From assembly GCA_020248985.1 (NCBI GenBank), contig JADCGL010000040.1, positions 1-47,613 of the forward strand: DNA of 47,613 nt. Reading direction: 5' to 3'. Below are positions 1-9,022 of the stretch, piece by piece (positions within the stretch are counted from its first letter, which is position 1; each line of letters starts with the position of its first letter). The translations under genes and the position numbers were made by a program. Below the pieces are notes generated by a model. It was not told the DNA's origin and made no database searches. It saw only the letters and a list, made by a program, of their open reading frames with translations. This stretch comes from Telmatospirillum sp. (lineage in GTDB: Bacteria > Pseudomonadota > Alphaproteobacteria > CACIAM-22H2).

Positions 1-1
1 C

Positions 2-949
2 CGCAGTCCGGCGTTTCTCGATCCCATGGGCGACGGCGGAACGGGTTTTATGCGCGGCTTTTCAGGGTTGCTGTGCACGTGCGGTTTCGACCATGTACGC
101 CAGCCCGACAAAGGCTCGGCCGCACACTTCGATTTGCCGTTGCGCAAAGAGATTGCCTATCCGATGCACGGTCGCGGCGCGTTCCAGCCCGCCCGTCTCG
201 ACGGATACGGCGCGCGGTGGGACGGCGACGAGTGCACGCTGTGGTGCGAGGGTACAGTTGTGCAGGCGCAGGCCATGGGCGAGTCGTTGGCGCTCGTGCG
301 GCGCATCGAAGTCGCTGTCGGTAGCAGCGACGTGCGCATCGTCGATCGCATCGAAAATCGTGGGTTCTCGAAGACGCCGCATATGCTGCTCTACCATATC
401 AATGTCGGCTGGCCGTTGCTCGACGAAGGAGCCAGGTTCGCAGCACCTATCAAGCGCACTTTGGCCGCCAACATGCCGCGCGAAAGCCAGCAAAGCGGCT
501 ATCGGACGCAAGCAGCGCCGAGCGCGCGCTTTGTCCAACAGGTATTTGACCACGAAGCTGTGGCCGACAAAGACGGCCGCGTACCAACCGCTTTGTTCAA
601 CGAACGACTTGGACTCGGCTTTGCGGTCGAGTACGGCGCTGACAATTTCATTTGCTTGCAGCAATGGCAGTGCTTGGCCGACGGCATCTACGGCTTTGCG
701 GTCGAGCCCGCATCGACACGATGGGGCGACCGGGCCAGCGCGGATGCACGCAACGAGACTGTATGGCTCGAGCACGGCGACGCGCGCGTCTATACGACGA
801 CGCTGTCGGCGATCGACGGTGCAGCGAGTATCGCAGCCTTCGACAAGCGCATCGAGGCGATCCAACCGCAGCTGCGCGATGAATTTCCCGAGCGCGCCGA
901 CCAGCCGGTCGGCGGGCCTTTTGTCACTTCGCTTCCGAGGATCCGATGA
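2..949 (+). CDS. DUF4432 family protein, aldose-1-epimerase-like (5' end outside window)
   Basis: The open frame runs in from the left edge (first codons R-S-P-A-F-L-D-P), so the ATG at 26 is internal and the N-terminus is missing. The visible ~315 residues resemble DUF4432, a galactose-mutarotase-like beta-sandwich fold: a GLLxTCGxDH-like segment near the start and the stretch LYHINVGWPLLDEGARF, both typical of the family. Proteins of this group act on carbohydrates or carbohydrate-like compounds, presumably as mutarotases or epimerases; the substrate here is unknown. Its stop overlaps the start of the sulfatase that follows (ATGA at 946-949), so it is translationally coupled and is an early or first member of the catabolic operon. 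No signal peptide can be judged because the N-terminus is absent. Confidence 0.8.
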   Translation, partial: RSPAFLDPMGDGGTGFMRGFSGLLCTCGFDHVRQPDKGSAAHFDLPLRKEIAYPMHGRGAFQPARLDGYGARWDGDECTLWCEGTVVQAQAMGESLALVRRIEVAVGSSDVRIVDRIENRGFSKTPHMLLYHINVGWPLLDEGARFAAPIKRTLAANMPRESQQSGYRTQAAPSARFVQQVFDHEAVADKDGRVPTALFNERLGLGFAVEYGADNFICLQQWQCLADGIYGFAVEPASTRWGDRASADARNETVWLEHGDARVYTTTLSAIDGAASIAAFDKRIEAIQPQLRDEFPERADQPVGGPFVTSLPRIR

Positions 950-2421
950 ACGGCACAGCCTCCAACGTTCTCTTTATTCTGTCGGACGAGCACACGCGCG
1001 ATGTCGCCGGCTGCTACGGCCATAAAATCGTCAAGACGCCCCATCTGGACGCGCTGGCTACACGCGGCACCAAATTCACGGCCGCGTACACCAACTGCCC
1101 GATTTGCGTGCCCGCGCGCGCGAGCCTGCATACTGGAACCTACGTCGCCGAGAATGCGTGCTGGGATAATGCGCATCCTTACGACGGGTCGATGCGCAGC
1201 TGGGCGCATCGGCTGAAGGCGGCCGGCCATCACACGATGTCCATCGGGAAGCTCCATTTTCGGGCGCAAAGCGACGACAATGGATTTGTAGAGGAGATCA
1301 TCCCGCTGCATGTGGTGGACGGCGAGGGCGATCTCTTGGGACTCATTCGCCGCCCCAAGGCCGCCAAGCGCGGCGGGATGCCCGATCTTGCCAAGGCGGC
1401 CGGGCCGGGGGAGTCGACGTATGCTGCGTACGACCGCAACATTCGCGACGGCGCAATCGAGTGGCTCACCAACCATGCCGCGCGCCAGAGCAAGCCGTGG
1501 TGCCTGTTCGTGTCGTTCGTAAAGCCGCATTTTCCGCTGATAGCTCCGCCCGAGTTCTACGCGATGTATCCGCCCGAAACGCTGCCGATGCCGCGTCTTG
1601 CAGGCCCCGACGACTATCCCAAGCACCCCTCGGTCGCGGCATTGCGCGCGTGCATGAACTACGACGATTTTTTCACGCCCGAGAAGGTGCGCGTGGCGCT
1701 CGCGGCGTATTTTGGCATGGTGAGTTTTCTCGACGACAATATCGGCCGCGTGCTGGCAGCACTCCAGTCCGCCGGGCTCGGCGACAGCACGCGCGTGGTG
1801 TATTCGAGCGACCATGGCGACAATTTGGGTACCCGCCATATGTGGGGAAAGTCTATCCACTACGAAGAAGCGGCCGCCGTGCCGATGATCGTGGCGGGGC
1901 CGGGCGTGCCTGCGGGCAAAACCTGCGCGACGCCGGTGACGCTGGTCGACGTTTATCCCACCATCGTCGAGAGCGTGGGATTGGCGCCGGATGCGCTCGA
2001 ACTGAAGCTTCCCGGCAAGTCGCTGGTCGCCATTGCGACGGAAGCTTACGACCCGCAACGCGTTGCGTTGGGGGAGTACCACGCTGCCGGCTCGATCACG
2101 GCGATGTACATGGTGCGCAAGGGGCGCTGGAAATACATCCACCATGTCGGCTATCGCGCCGAACTGTTCGACCTCGAAAGCGATCCGGGCGAAACCACGG
2201 ATCTTGGCGAAAGCCCGGCGCATCGCGAAACGCTGGCGGCGATGGAGGCAGAGCTGCGCGAGCGTCTCGATCCCGAGGCCGTCAATGCGCGCGCTTTCGC
2301 CGACCAGGAAGCGAAGATCGCGCGGTTTGGCGGTGTCGATGCGCTGGTCAAGCGCGGCGATTTCGGCTATTCGCCCGCGCCCGGCCAGAAGCCCGTTTTT
2401 GCCACGCGGATCGAGGCCTGA
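946..2421 (+). CDS. Sulfatase (Cys-type, cytoplasmic)
   Basis: A 491-residue type I sulfatase or phosphonate-monoester-hydrolase-like enzyme. The formylglycine signature CxPxR is C54-V-P-A-R58, followed by ASLHTG. N-terminal metal ligands are expected at D14/E15 (SDEH), and a second metal-site segment SDHGD lies near residue 290. C54 must be oxidised to formylglycine by a maturase (FGE), which is not in the window. There is no signal peptide: the protein begins directly with the first beta strand (NVLFILSDEH), so it should act in the cytoplasm on an imported small molecule. The start at 946 is fixed by the ATGA overlap with the upstream DUF4432 gene. A second, diverged sulfatase follows after 4 bases. 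The substrate is not predictable; a sulfate ester of a sugar-like compound is inferred from the operon, and phosphodiester or phosphonate ester activity cannot be excluded. Confidence 0.93.
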   Translation: MNGTASNVLFILSDEHTRDVAGCYGHKIVKTPHLDALATRGTKFTAAYTNCPICVPARASLHTGTYVAENACWDNAHPYDGSMRSWAHRLKAAGHHTMSIGKLHFRAQSDDNGFVEEIIPLHVVDGEGDLLGLIRRPKAAKRGGMPDLAKAAGPGESTYAAYDRNIRDGAIEWLTNHAARQSKPWCLFVSFVKPHFPLIAPPEFYAMYPPETLPMPRLAGPDDYPKHPSVAALRACMNYDDFFTPEKVRVALAAYFGMVSFLDDNIGRVLAALQSAGLGDSTRVVYSSDHGDNLGTRHMWGKSIHYEEAAAVPMIVAGPGVPAGKTCATPVTLVDVYPTIVESVGLAPDALELKLPGKSLVAIATEAYDPQRVALGEYHAAGSITAMYMVRKGRWKYIHHVGYRAELFDLESDPGETTDLGESPAHRETLAAMEAELRERLDPEAVNARAFADQEAKIARFGGVDALVKRGDFGYSPAPGQKPVFATRIEA

Positions 2422-2425
2422 AACA

Positions 2426-3955
2426 ATGGGACGCAAACCGAACATCTTGCTGATCACGTCCGACCAGCAGCGTGGCGACTGCTACGGCTTCGAAGGACGC
2501 AAGGTGCAGACGCCGCATCTCGACATGCTGGCGCAGTCGGGCACGCGCTTTTCGGCCTGCATCACGCCCAATGTCGTCTGCCAGCCGTCGCGCGCCTCGA
2601 TCTTGACCGGGCTGCTGCCGCGCACGCATGGCGTCTGGGACAACGGCATCGATCTCGATACTGACATCGGCGAAGCGGGATTCGGCGGCACGTTCGCGCG
2701 CGGCGGGTGGCGAACCGGCTTCATCGGTAAAGCGCATTTCTCGACGTTCCATACGTTCAAGCCAAGCGGTCGGCCCGAATGCCGGTCGAGCTCGCAGGAT
2801 TTTGGCGCCGACTGGTCCGGGCCCTATATGGGTTTTCAGCATGTCGATATGATGATTGCCGGCCACAACATGTTCTTACCTCAAAAGCCGCCGCAAGGGC
2901 TGCAATATGAGGCGTGGTACCACAAAGAGGGCCGCGGCGATCGGCTCGACGAACTTTTCTCGACCAAACTGCCGCCCGATGTCGGCGCCGCACAGACGTG
3001 GAATTCGGCGTTGCCCTCGGCCTTCCACAATTCGACGTGGATCGGCGACCGTACGCTCGATTTCATCCAGGCGAACAAAGATACCCCGTGGCTCGCCTGG
3101 GCGTCGTTCCCTGATCCGCACCATCCGTTCGATGCGCCCAGCCCCTGGTGCTACATGCACCATCCCGACGCGGTCGATCTGCCTGCGCATCGCGCGCTCG
3201 ATCTAGACCGGCGACCGTGGTGGCATCGCGCCAGCTTGGAAGGCACGCCGAAATTGGCGGATCCGGAACTGCAGGCTTTCCGCAGCAAACAGTCGCGCAC
3301 GCCCGTACAGAGCGATCTGCAGCTGCGCCATTTGATCGCCAACTATTACGGCATGATTTCGCTGATCGACCATAATGTCGGGCGCATCCTGCTCGGGCTA
3401 GAACGCCTCGGCCTCGACCGCGACACGCTCGTGGTCTATTCGACCGACCATGGCGACTGGCTTGGCGACCATGGCCTGCTGCTCAAAGGGCCGATGCATT
3501 ATGACGGGCTGCTGCGGGTGGGCTGCATTGTGCGCGGACCCGGCGTTCCGGCGGGCAAAATCGTGCCGCATCCGGTCTCCACGCTCGATTTCGCCTCGAC
3601 CTTCTACGACTATGCGGGCCTGTCGGAGGGCCGAGCCTTGCATTCGCGCAGCCTGCGCCCGCTCATCGAAGGTGCGGCAAGCCGTGACTTCGCCTACAAC
3701 GAATGGGACCTCCATCCCTCGCGTTGCGGCGTGGCGCTGCGCCTGCGAACGGTGCGCACGAGAACGCACAAACTGACGCTCGAACTCGATTCGGGTGCGG
3801 GCGAACTCTACGATCTGGCCAGCGACCCAAGCGAGATGGACAATCGCTTCGGCGATCCGGCGATGGCGGCGATGCAGCGCGAACTCACCGAAATGATCCG
3901 CAGCCGTCCGCAGGACGTGCGCGATCCGCCGCCGCAGCCGATCGGCATGGCATGA
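2426..3955 (+). CDS. Sulfatase (Cys-type, cytoplasmic), second in operon
   Basis: A 509-residue sulfatase. The frame is open further upstream, but ATG 2426 is chosen because it sits 4 bases after the previous stop, has GAGG about 10 bases upstream, and starts the conserved first strand (NILLITSDQQRGDC). The FGly signature is C52-Q-P-S-R56 followed by ASILTG; D13 is an expected metal ligand; the second metal segment STDHGDWLGDHG is intact. No signal peptide, so probably cytoplasmic like its neighbour. It is clearly diverged from the first sulfatase, so the two may remove different sulfate groups or work in sequence. The GDxLGDHGLLLKGPMHYDG-type segment resembles choline-sulfatase or PMH relatives. 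The stop overlaps the next start (ATGA 3952-3955). Confidence 0.92.
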   Translation: MGRKPNILLITSDQQRGDCYGFEGRKVQTPHLDMLAQSGTRFSACITPNVVCQPSRASILTGLLPRTHGVWDNGIDLDTDIGEAGFGGTFARGGWRTGFIGKAHFSTFHTFKPSGRPECRSSSQDFGADWSGPYMGFQHVDMMIAGHNMFLPQKPPQGLQYEAWYHKEGRGDRLDELFSTKLPPDVGAAQTWNSALPSAFHNSTWIGDRTLDFIQANKDTPWLAWASFPDPHHPFDAPSPWCYMHHPDAVDLPAHRALDLDRRPWWHRASLEGTPKLADPELQAFRSKQSRTPVQSDLQLRHLIANYYGMISLIDHNVGRILLGLERLGLDRDTLVVYSTDHGDWLGDHGLLLKGPMHYDGLLRVGCIVRGPGVPAGKIVPHPVSTLDFASTFYDYAGLSEGRALHSRSLRPLIEGAASRDFAYNEWDLHPSRCGVALRLRTVRTRTHKLTLELDSGAGELYDLASDPSEMDNRFGDPAMAAMQRELTEMIRSRPQDVRDPPPQPIGMA

Positions 3956-6072
3956 GCGGCCTGCCCATCTTTTTCGACGCGTCCGGAAAATCGGGTCGCG
4001 CCGAATTAAGGGGACCCGACCCGGTTGTCGCAGGTGCGCACGCGTCCTGGGAACTGCGCTATTCGGTCGGACCCGACGGCTTGCCGCCAGAAAGTGCGCT
4101 TGCTTTGGTGCGGCGCTGGCCGAGCGACTGGGACACGCCGCAATGCGAGACACCGGACGCGCCCGGCTACACGACGGTGTCCATAAACCCGCCAACTGCG
4201 TTTCGCTGGCGCACGCGCCGCTCGATCGAATGGCATCCGTTCGACCACGTGTTCGAGATCGAGACGATGGGCGGACTGCCGCGCGGCGCGACAATTTCGA
4301 TCGCGTCCAGCCTGCGCGCGCAGACTTTCATCGAAGAATCTTGCGCGCTGTCGGTACGCGTGCGGCTTGGCGACACGGCGTGGGTTGAAATCGCACGCCC
4401 GGCTGTGCGCGTTGTGGGCGGTCACGCGCATCGTCTGGATCTGGTGGTGCCGAGCGATATCGTCGCAGGCGTCCCGTTCGAAGCCGCTTTGCGCATCGAA
4501 GACGAATGGGGAAACCCGGCCCAGCTCGCAACGCGTCCGGCGCTGGACGGCGAACAACTGCCCGAGCTGCCGGGGGTGTTGCGTTGGCGCACGACGCTCG
4601 CAGCGATCGGCCCCACGCGCCTAGTTGCCGACGCCGGGCCGTTTGGGCGCATCGTCTCGAACCCGACAATGGTGCATGCAAGCGCACCGACGCGGCGAAT
4701 CCAGTGGGGCGATATCCATGCCCAGAGTCTCGTCGGCTGCGGGGCGCGCACGCTCGACGCCTTTTTTGCGCATGCACGGGACTTTGCGCGGCTGGACTTT
4801 GCGAGCCACCAGGCCAACTGCTTCCTGGTCACGACGCCTGAATGGCACGAAACCGAAGCCGTCACCGAGCGCTACAACGAGACCGGCCGGTTTGCAGCGC
4901 TGCTGGGTCTCGAATGGTCGGCCGACACAGCCAAAGGCGGCGACCGCAATCTCTATTTTCCGGGCGCCCAAGCGCCGATCACGCGCTGCAGCCACGAATA
5001 CGTCGCCGACACGTCCGACATCGCGAGCGATCTTGACGACGTGGACGCATTGCACGCCAAGTATCGCGGCACCGACACGCTGGTTGCGCTGCATGTCGGC
5101 GGGCGCACGACGGATCTGCGCTGGCACGAACCGTGGCTCGAACGGTTGATCGAAGTCCATTCGACGCATGCGACGTCCGAATGGTTCTTGTTCGAAGCAC
5201 TCGAACGCGGCTACCGCATGGGCGTGACGGCGGGGAGCGACGGCGTCGATGGGCGACCGGGGGCAAGCCATCCCGGCCGCCAGTCGGTGCGCAATGTGCG
5301 CGGCGGGCTTGTCGCCGCACCGCTGTCGAGCCTGTCGCGCCAGGGTCTGTGGGAAGCGCTGCAAGCGCGCAACTGCTATGCGACCAACGGCGCGCGTATC
5401 CGCCTCGAATATTCGGCCGACGGCCATGCGATGGGCAGCGAGTTCGCTGCGGACAAGGCGCCATTGCTGTCGATCGCCATCGACGGCACGGGCCCGCTTG
5501 AGGCCGTCGAGATATTTCGCGGCACGCAGATCGTCCATAGTGCTGTGCTGCGCGACCAAGGCACCGAGGCGTCGAACCGCATTCGCATCGCCTGGCGCGG
5601 CGCAACGGCGCCGGGCAATTTCAGCAAGGCGCGCATGCGCTGGGACGGGTCGGTTGCACTCTCGCACGGGCGTTTCGGCGCACCCGCACCCTATGCGCTG
5701 GACACGCCCGACGAAGGGATCGTCGAGGCGGGGCCCCAGCATATCGCATGGCGCTCAATGACGGGCGGCGATTGGGACGGCATCGTCGTGCCGCTCGAGT
5801 CGGCTGACGACGCCATCCTGTCGATCCAAACGCCGCAGATATCCGCGACGGTTCCGGTCGCCGAACTGCCGGCGCATTTTGCCGACCGCAAACCGCTGCG
5901 CGAACTTGATGTCCGCCGGCTGCCGGCGAATTTTGGTGCCTCGAACTGGGCGGGTACGTGGCGAGATCCAGCACCGCAGTCGGGCTGGAACGCCTATTGG
6001 GTTCGCGTGCGGCAATGGGACGGCGCCTACGCGTGGTCGAGCCCGATCTTCGTTCGGATGGGGCAAACATGA
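3952..6072 (+). CDS. DUF3604-like (PHP-type) protein
   Basis: A 706-residue protein; ATG 3952 is set by the ATGA overlap with the sulfatase, although the frame is open further upstream. Residues 1 to ~240 look beta-rich and unassigned. From ~245 the sequence resembles DUF3604, a PHP-like metal-dependent domain: QWGDIHAQSLVG near residue 250 (GDxHxx metal motif), then a TPEWHETEAV segment, GLEWS and NLYFPG. Later segments (VTAGSDGVDGRPGASHPG, ALQARNCYATNGARI) fit the family's C-terminal metal and active-site loops. No signal peptide or membrane segment is seen. The enzymatic reaction of DUF3604 proteins is poorly defined; hydrolysis of an ester or phosphoester is an inference from the PHP fold and from the sulfatases beside it. 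It ends in an ATGA overlap with the next gene. Confidence 0.75.
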   Translation: MSGLPIFFDASGKSGRAELRGPDPVVAGAHASWELRYSVGPDGLPPESALALVRRWPSDWDTPQCETPDAPGYTTVSINPPTAFRWRTRRSIEWHPFDHVFEIETMGGLPRGATISIASSLRAQTFIEESCALSVRVRLGDTAWVEIARPAVRVVGGHAHRLDLVVPSDIVAGVPFEAALRIEDEWGNPAQLATRPALDGEQLPELPGVLRWRTTLAAIGPTRLVADAGPFGRIVSNPTMVHASAPTRRIQWGDIHAQSLVGCGARTLDAFFAHARDFARLDFASHQANCFLVTTPEWHETEAVTERYNETGRFAALLGLEWSADTAKGGDRNLYFPGAQAPITRCSHEYVADTSDIASDLDDVDALHAKYRGTDTLVALHVGGRTTDLRWHEPWLERLIEVHSTHATSEWFLFEALERGYRMGVTAGSDGVDGRPGASHPGRQSVRNVRGGLVAAPLSSLSRQGLWEALQARNCYATNGARIRLEYSADGHAMGSEFAADKAPLLSIAIDGTGPLEAVEIFRGTQIVHSAVLRDQGTEASNRIRIAWRGATAPGNFSKARMRWDGSVALSHGRFGAPAPYALDTPDEGIVEAGPQHIAWRSMTGGDWDGIVVPLESADDAILSIQTPQISATVPVAELPAHFADRKPLRELDVRRLPANFGASNWAGTWRDPAPQSGWNAYWVRVRQWDGAYAWSSPIFVRMGQT

Positions 6073-6806
6073 TCGAACGAGATCTCGAGATCGCGACGGC
6101 CGACGGGGGCATGCCGTGTTTTGTCGTTCATCCCGACGAGGGCGGCCCGTATCCGGTCGTGCTCGTTTACATGGACGCGCTCGGCATCCGCGAGGAACTG
6201 CGCGACATGGCGCGGCGTTTTGCGTCGGCGGGCTACTATACGATGCTGGCCAATCTCTATTATCGCGACGGCTGCCCGTCTTTCGATCCGAGCGTGCTGG
6301 CGACAGGCACGCTCGATCCGCGCATGATGGCGCTCAACGACGCTTTGTCGATGGCGATGACTGCGGGCGACACGAGGGCGATGCTTGACTTTGCCGCGCG
6401 CGATGCAAATGCCGGCGCGCGTGCGGCAGCTGTCGGTTACTGCATGGGCGGGCGCCATGCTCTGGCGGCTGCGGCTACGTGCCCGGATCGCATTGGGGCC
6501 TACGCCTCGCTCCACGGTGGAAGGCTGGTGAGTGCAGGCGCGGACTCGCCGCATCTGCTGGTCGCGCGCACGAACGCCGAAAGCTATTTCGGCTGGGCTG
6601 AAGACGATCCCGTGGCGCCGCTTGCCCACGCCGATGCGCTCGAAGCAGCACTCGTCGCGCGCGGCCTGCACTATCGCATCGAGCACCACAAAGGTGCGGA
6701 GCACGGCTTCACGTTTCCAGAACGCTATTGCTACCAAAAACAGGCTGCCGAACGCGTCTGGTCGCGCCTGTTCGCTTTGTTTCGTCGGAATCTTGAGAGG
6801 ACTTGA
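6069..6806 (+). CDS. Dienelactone hydrolase family protein
   Basis: A 245-residue alpha/beta hydrolase of the dienelactone-hydrolase type. The nucleophile elbow is G-Y-C125-M-G-G, using Cys as in classical DLH; H212 in GAEHGF is the catalytic His, and an Asp of the AEDDP segment (179/180) is the likely third member. Length matches the family (about 230-250). The start at 6069 overlaps the previous stop (ATGA); the longer open frame upstream lies inside the DUF3604 gene. No signal peptide. In this operon it probably opens a lactone or cleaves an ester produced by the dehydrogenases or epimerase, rather than acting in aromatic degradation, since no ring-cleavage genes are present. This role is inferred. 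Confidence 0.88.
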   Translation: MIERDLEIATADGGMPCFVVHPDEGGPYPVVLVYMDALGIREELRDMARRFASAGYYTMLANLYYRDGCPSFDPSVLATGTLDPRMMALNDALSMAMTAGDTRAMLDFAARDANAGARAAAVGYCMGGRHALAAAATCPDRIGAYASLHGGRLVSAGADSPHLLVARTNAESYFGWAEDDPVAPLAHADALEAALVARGLHYRIEHHKGAEHGFTFPERYCYQKQAAERVWSRLFALFRRNLERT

Positions 6807-6808
6807 GA

Positions 6809-7792
6809 ATGATTCGATTTGCGATGATCGGGTGCGGCGGCTTTTCGCGCCGCTACCACGTTCCGACGCTGTTGGCCGACACGGGCGTCAAGCTGGTCGG
6901 GATCTTCGATCCGTTGGCGGGCGACGCGGTCAAGGCGCTTGCAACGCAAACCGGCGCAAGGCTCGTCGCGCGCCTTGAAGATATGCCCGATGTCGATGCG
7001 GTCCTGGTGACAACGCCGCACATGCTGCATGCGGGGCATGCGATGACTGCCTTGGAGCGCGGCTGGGCCGTGCTCGTCGACAAGCCCTTTGTGATGGCGC
7101 GTGCGGACGCAGTGCGTCTGATTGAACGTGCCGGCGCCAAAAATCTTGCCAACGCGGTCGCGTTCAACCGGCGCTTGGATGTCGGCTGCTTGCGCGCGCG
7201 CGACATCGTGCGGGCGGGCGGGATCGGCGCCGTGCGTTTCGTTCAGACGATCCAACTCGGCTACGAAAAAGGCGGCTGGTTTCTCGATCCAACCCTTGGC
7301 GGTGGCGGTGCCTATACCGGGCGCGGCACGCATATGGCGGATATTGTGCCATGGCTGATCGACAGTCGGCCGACGCAGGTGCGCAGCCGCCTGCGTGCGG
7401 GTCCGCCGGGCCGCGCCGATCTTGGCGGCTTCATCGAGATCGGATTCCCCGGCGTCGAGTGCCAGATCTCGTGCATCGAAGAGGGCTGGCATATGTGGGA
7501 CGAAATCCGAATCTTTGGCGAGGATGGCATGATCGAATTGCGCCGTCCGCTGGCGATGCCCACGGGCTGGACGATGGGCTGGCACAGCAAGCGCGGTGCC
7601 GCGCGCGAGGAACTGGCCGCGGTGCCGAACGAAGGCGCAATTACGACCGAGTTTTTGACGTCGCTGCGCACCGGTGCGCAGGTCTCGTGCAGCTTTGCCC
7701 AAGCGTTGCTGTCGGTCGAAATCGTAGAGGCGGCCTTCGCCTCGGCAGCCAACGATTCTGCCAGCATTACGATCGGGCAGGCGATGCCATGA
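6809..7792 (+). CDS. Gfo/Idh/MocA family oxidoreductase
   Basis: A 327-residue NAD(P)-dependent sugar-type dehydrogenase. The N-terminal Rossmann motif is G-C-G-G-F-S near residue 8; DKPFVM near residue 93 is the family's EKP-type motif that carries the catalytic Lys region. A GGGGAYTGRGTHMADIVPW segment follows, in place of the usual GGGxxxDxGxHxxD. ATG 6809 is preferred because GAGAGG lies 8 bases upstream; a TTG at 6803 would overlap the previous stop. The family oxidises or reduces cyclic polyols, sugars and related hydroxy compounds. Its stop overlaps the start of a second family member (ATGA 7789-7792), suggesting two successive redox steps on one substrate. Confidence 0.9.
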   Translation: MIRFAMIGCGGFSRRYHVPTLLADTGVKLVGIFDPLAGDAVKALATQTGARLVARLEDMPDVDAVLVTTPHMLHAGHAMTALERGWAVLVDKPFVMARADAVRLIERAGAKNLANAVAFNRRLDVGCLRARDIVRAGGIGAVRFVQTIQLGYEKGGWFLDPTLGGGGAYTGRGTHMADIVPWLIDSRPTQVRSRLRAGPPGRADLGGFIEIGFPGVECQISCIEEGWHMWDEIRIFGEDGMIELRRPLAMPTGWTMGWHSKRGAAREELAAVPNEGAITTEFLTSLRTGAQVSCSFAQALLSVEIVEAAFASAANDSASITIGQAMP

Positions 7793-8808
7793 CGCGGCGC
7801 CTGGGTGTCGCGATCGTCGGCACTGGCTCGATCGCGGACTACCATATTGCTGGCGTTGGGAGCGTTCCGGGCGCGGAGATGCGGTGTATTGTCGGCCGCA
7901 ATGCCGACAAGGCAGCAGCGCTTGCCGCGCGCCACGGCATCGGCGCTTCAAGCGCCGATCTGGCGGCCGTCCTCGCGCGTGCGGATATCGATGCGGTGAT
8001 CGTGGCGACGCCCGACGACACGCACGAAGATCTGGCAGCGCAGGTTGCCGCTGCGGGCAAGGCGCTGCTGCTGCAAAAGCCGATGGCGGGCGATGTGGCC
8101 GCGTGTCGGCGCATCGTTGCGCGCGCGGCTGCGGCGAAGATCGACCTGCAGGTCAGTTTTATGCATCGCTATTTCGACGAATTTGCGCGCGCGCGCGAAC
8201 TTGTCGCGGAAGGCGCTATAGGCGCGTTGCACAGTATCCGCATCCGCAATGCCACGCCGGGCCCGGACTGGGGCGATTGGTTCTACAAACGCGCGAACGT
8301 GTCGGGCGGCGTTGTCCACCAGCTTGGCGTTCACGGCATCGATCTGGTCCGGCTGGTCGCGGGCGAGATCGCCAGCGTCAGCGCCACGACGGCGATCCTG
8401 AAGCCGATCCGCACGCTTGCCGACGGACGCCGCGTGGTGGTCGAAAATCCCGACAGCGCCTGGGCCGTCTATCGCTGCGACGGCGTCGTCGTTGCGTTGC
8501 ACGAAATGTCGTTTGTCGAGGCGGCGGGGTGCGACCGATTTCGCTTGGAACTCTACGGCAACCGCGGAACAATTTGGGTGCGCAGCGAACTCGGCGCGCT
8601 CGCCTGGCGCCGGTCCGGCGACGCGGCGTGGACGGTTGAGACGCTCGAAGGCGTTCGCTTCGGCGAGCGCCACCATCGGCGCTGGGTGGCGGGCTTGGTC
8701 GGCGAACTTGAGCCCGAGGCGACAGCTGCGGACGCCGTCGCCGGACTCGAGGTGGCGACGGCGATTGCAGCGTCTGCCGCCGCGAGAGGTGTGGCAGTTC
8801 CTTGCTGA
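7789..8808 (+). CDS. Gfo/Idh/MocA family oxidoreductase, second copy
   Basis: A 339-residue protein with Rossmann motif G-T-G-S-I-A near residue 11, QKPMAG near residue 95 (catalytic Lys region), and GGVVHQLGVHGIDLVRL in the C-terminal domain, where the His-Asp pair matches the family's H-x-x-D catalytic pattern. It is diverged from its neighbour, so this is not a recent tandem duplication. ATG 7789 is fixed by the ATGA overlap. It is the last tightly coupled gene of the operon; the next gene starts 214 bases downstream. Substrate unknown; a role in the same sugar-like pathway is inferred from coupling. Confidence 0.9.
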   Translation: MTRRLGVAIVGTGSIADYHIAGVGSVPGAEMRCIVGRNADKAAALAARHGIGASSADLAAVLARADIDAVIVATPDDTHEDLAAQVAAAGKALLLQKPMAGDVAACRRIVARAAAAKIDLQVSFMHRYFDEFARARELVAEGAIGALHSIRIRNATPGPDWGDWFYKRANVSGGVVHQLGVHGIDLVRLVAGEIASVSATTAILKPIRTLADGRRVVVENPDSAWAVYRCDGVVVALHEMSFVEAAGCDRFRLELYGNRGTIWVRSELGALAWRRSGDAAWTVETLEGVRFGERHHRRWVAGLVGELEPEATAADAVAGLEVATAIAASAAARGVAVPC

Positions 8809-8938
8809 AACTCAGGGGCAACGATTGGGACCGCGCAGATCGGGTGGTGGCCTTTGTTCATCGAGCGCGCTTGCGATTGGCAAAGCGGTGACTACCAAAG
8901 CTTCAATTGCGAGCTCAGGGACGAACTTCTCGACGCAG

Positions 8939-8952
8939 TTACGATGTCGTAA
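8939..8952. promoter_or_regulatory. Short perfect inverted repeat, possible operator
   Basis: TTACGA and TCGTAA face each other across two bases, 70 bases upstream of the SDR gene. It lies in the only sizeable gap of the catabolic region (8809-9022), which otherwise holds no gene that I can support. It could be a repressor site for an internal promoter; no regulator for it is in the window. Confidence 0.3.
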
Positions 8953-9022
8953 TCTTCCAATGGGAATGGTTCAAAAAATTGGCCAGCGCGTTGAACTGGG
9001 TCGATAGCAGGGAGCTCGAACA

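Noticed and set aside
62-865. Long minus-strand frame opposite the DUF4432 gene
   Set aside because: Residue make-up is Arg/Cys/His-rich shadow sequence and the plus frame has family motifs.
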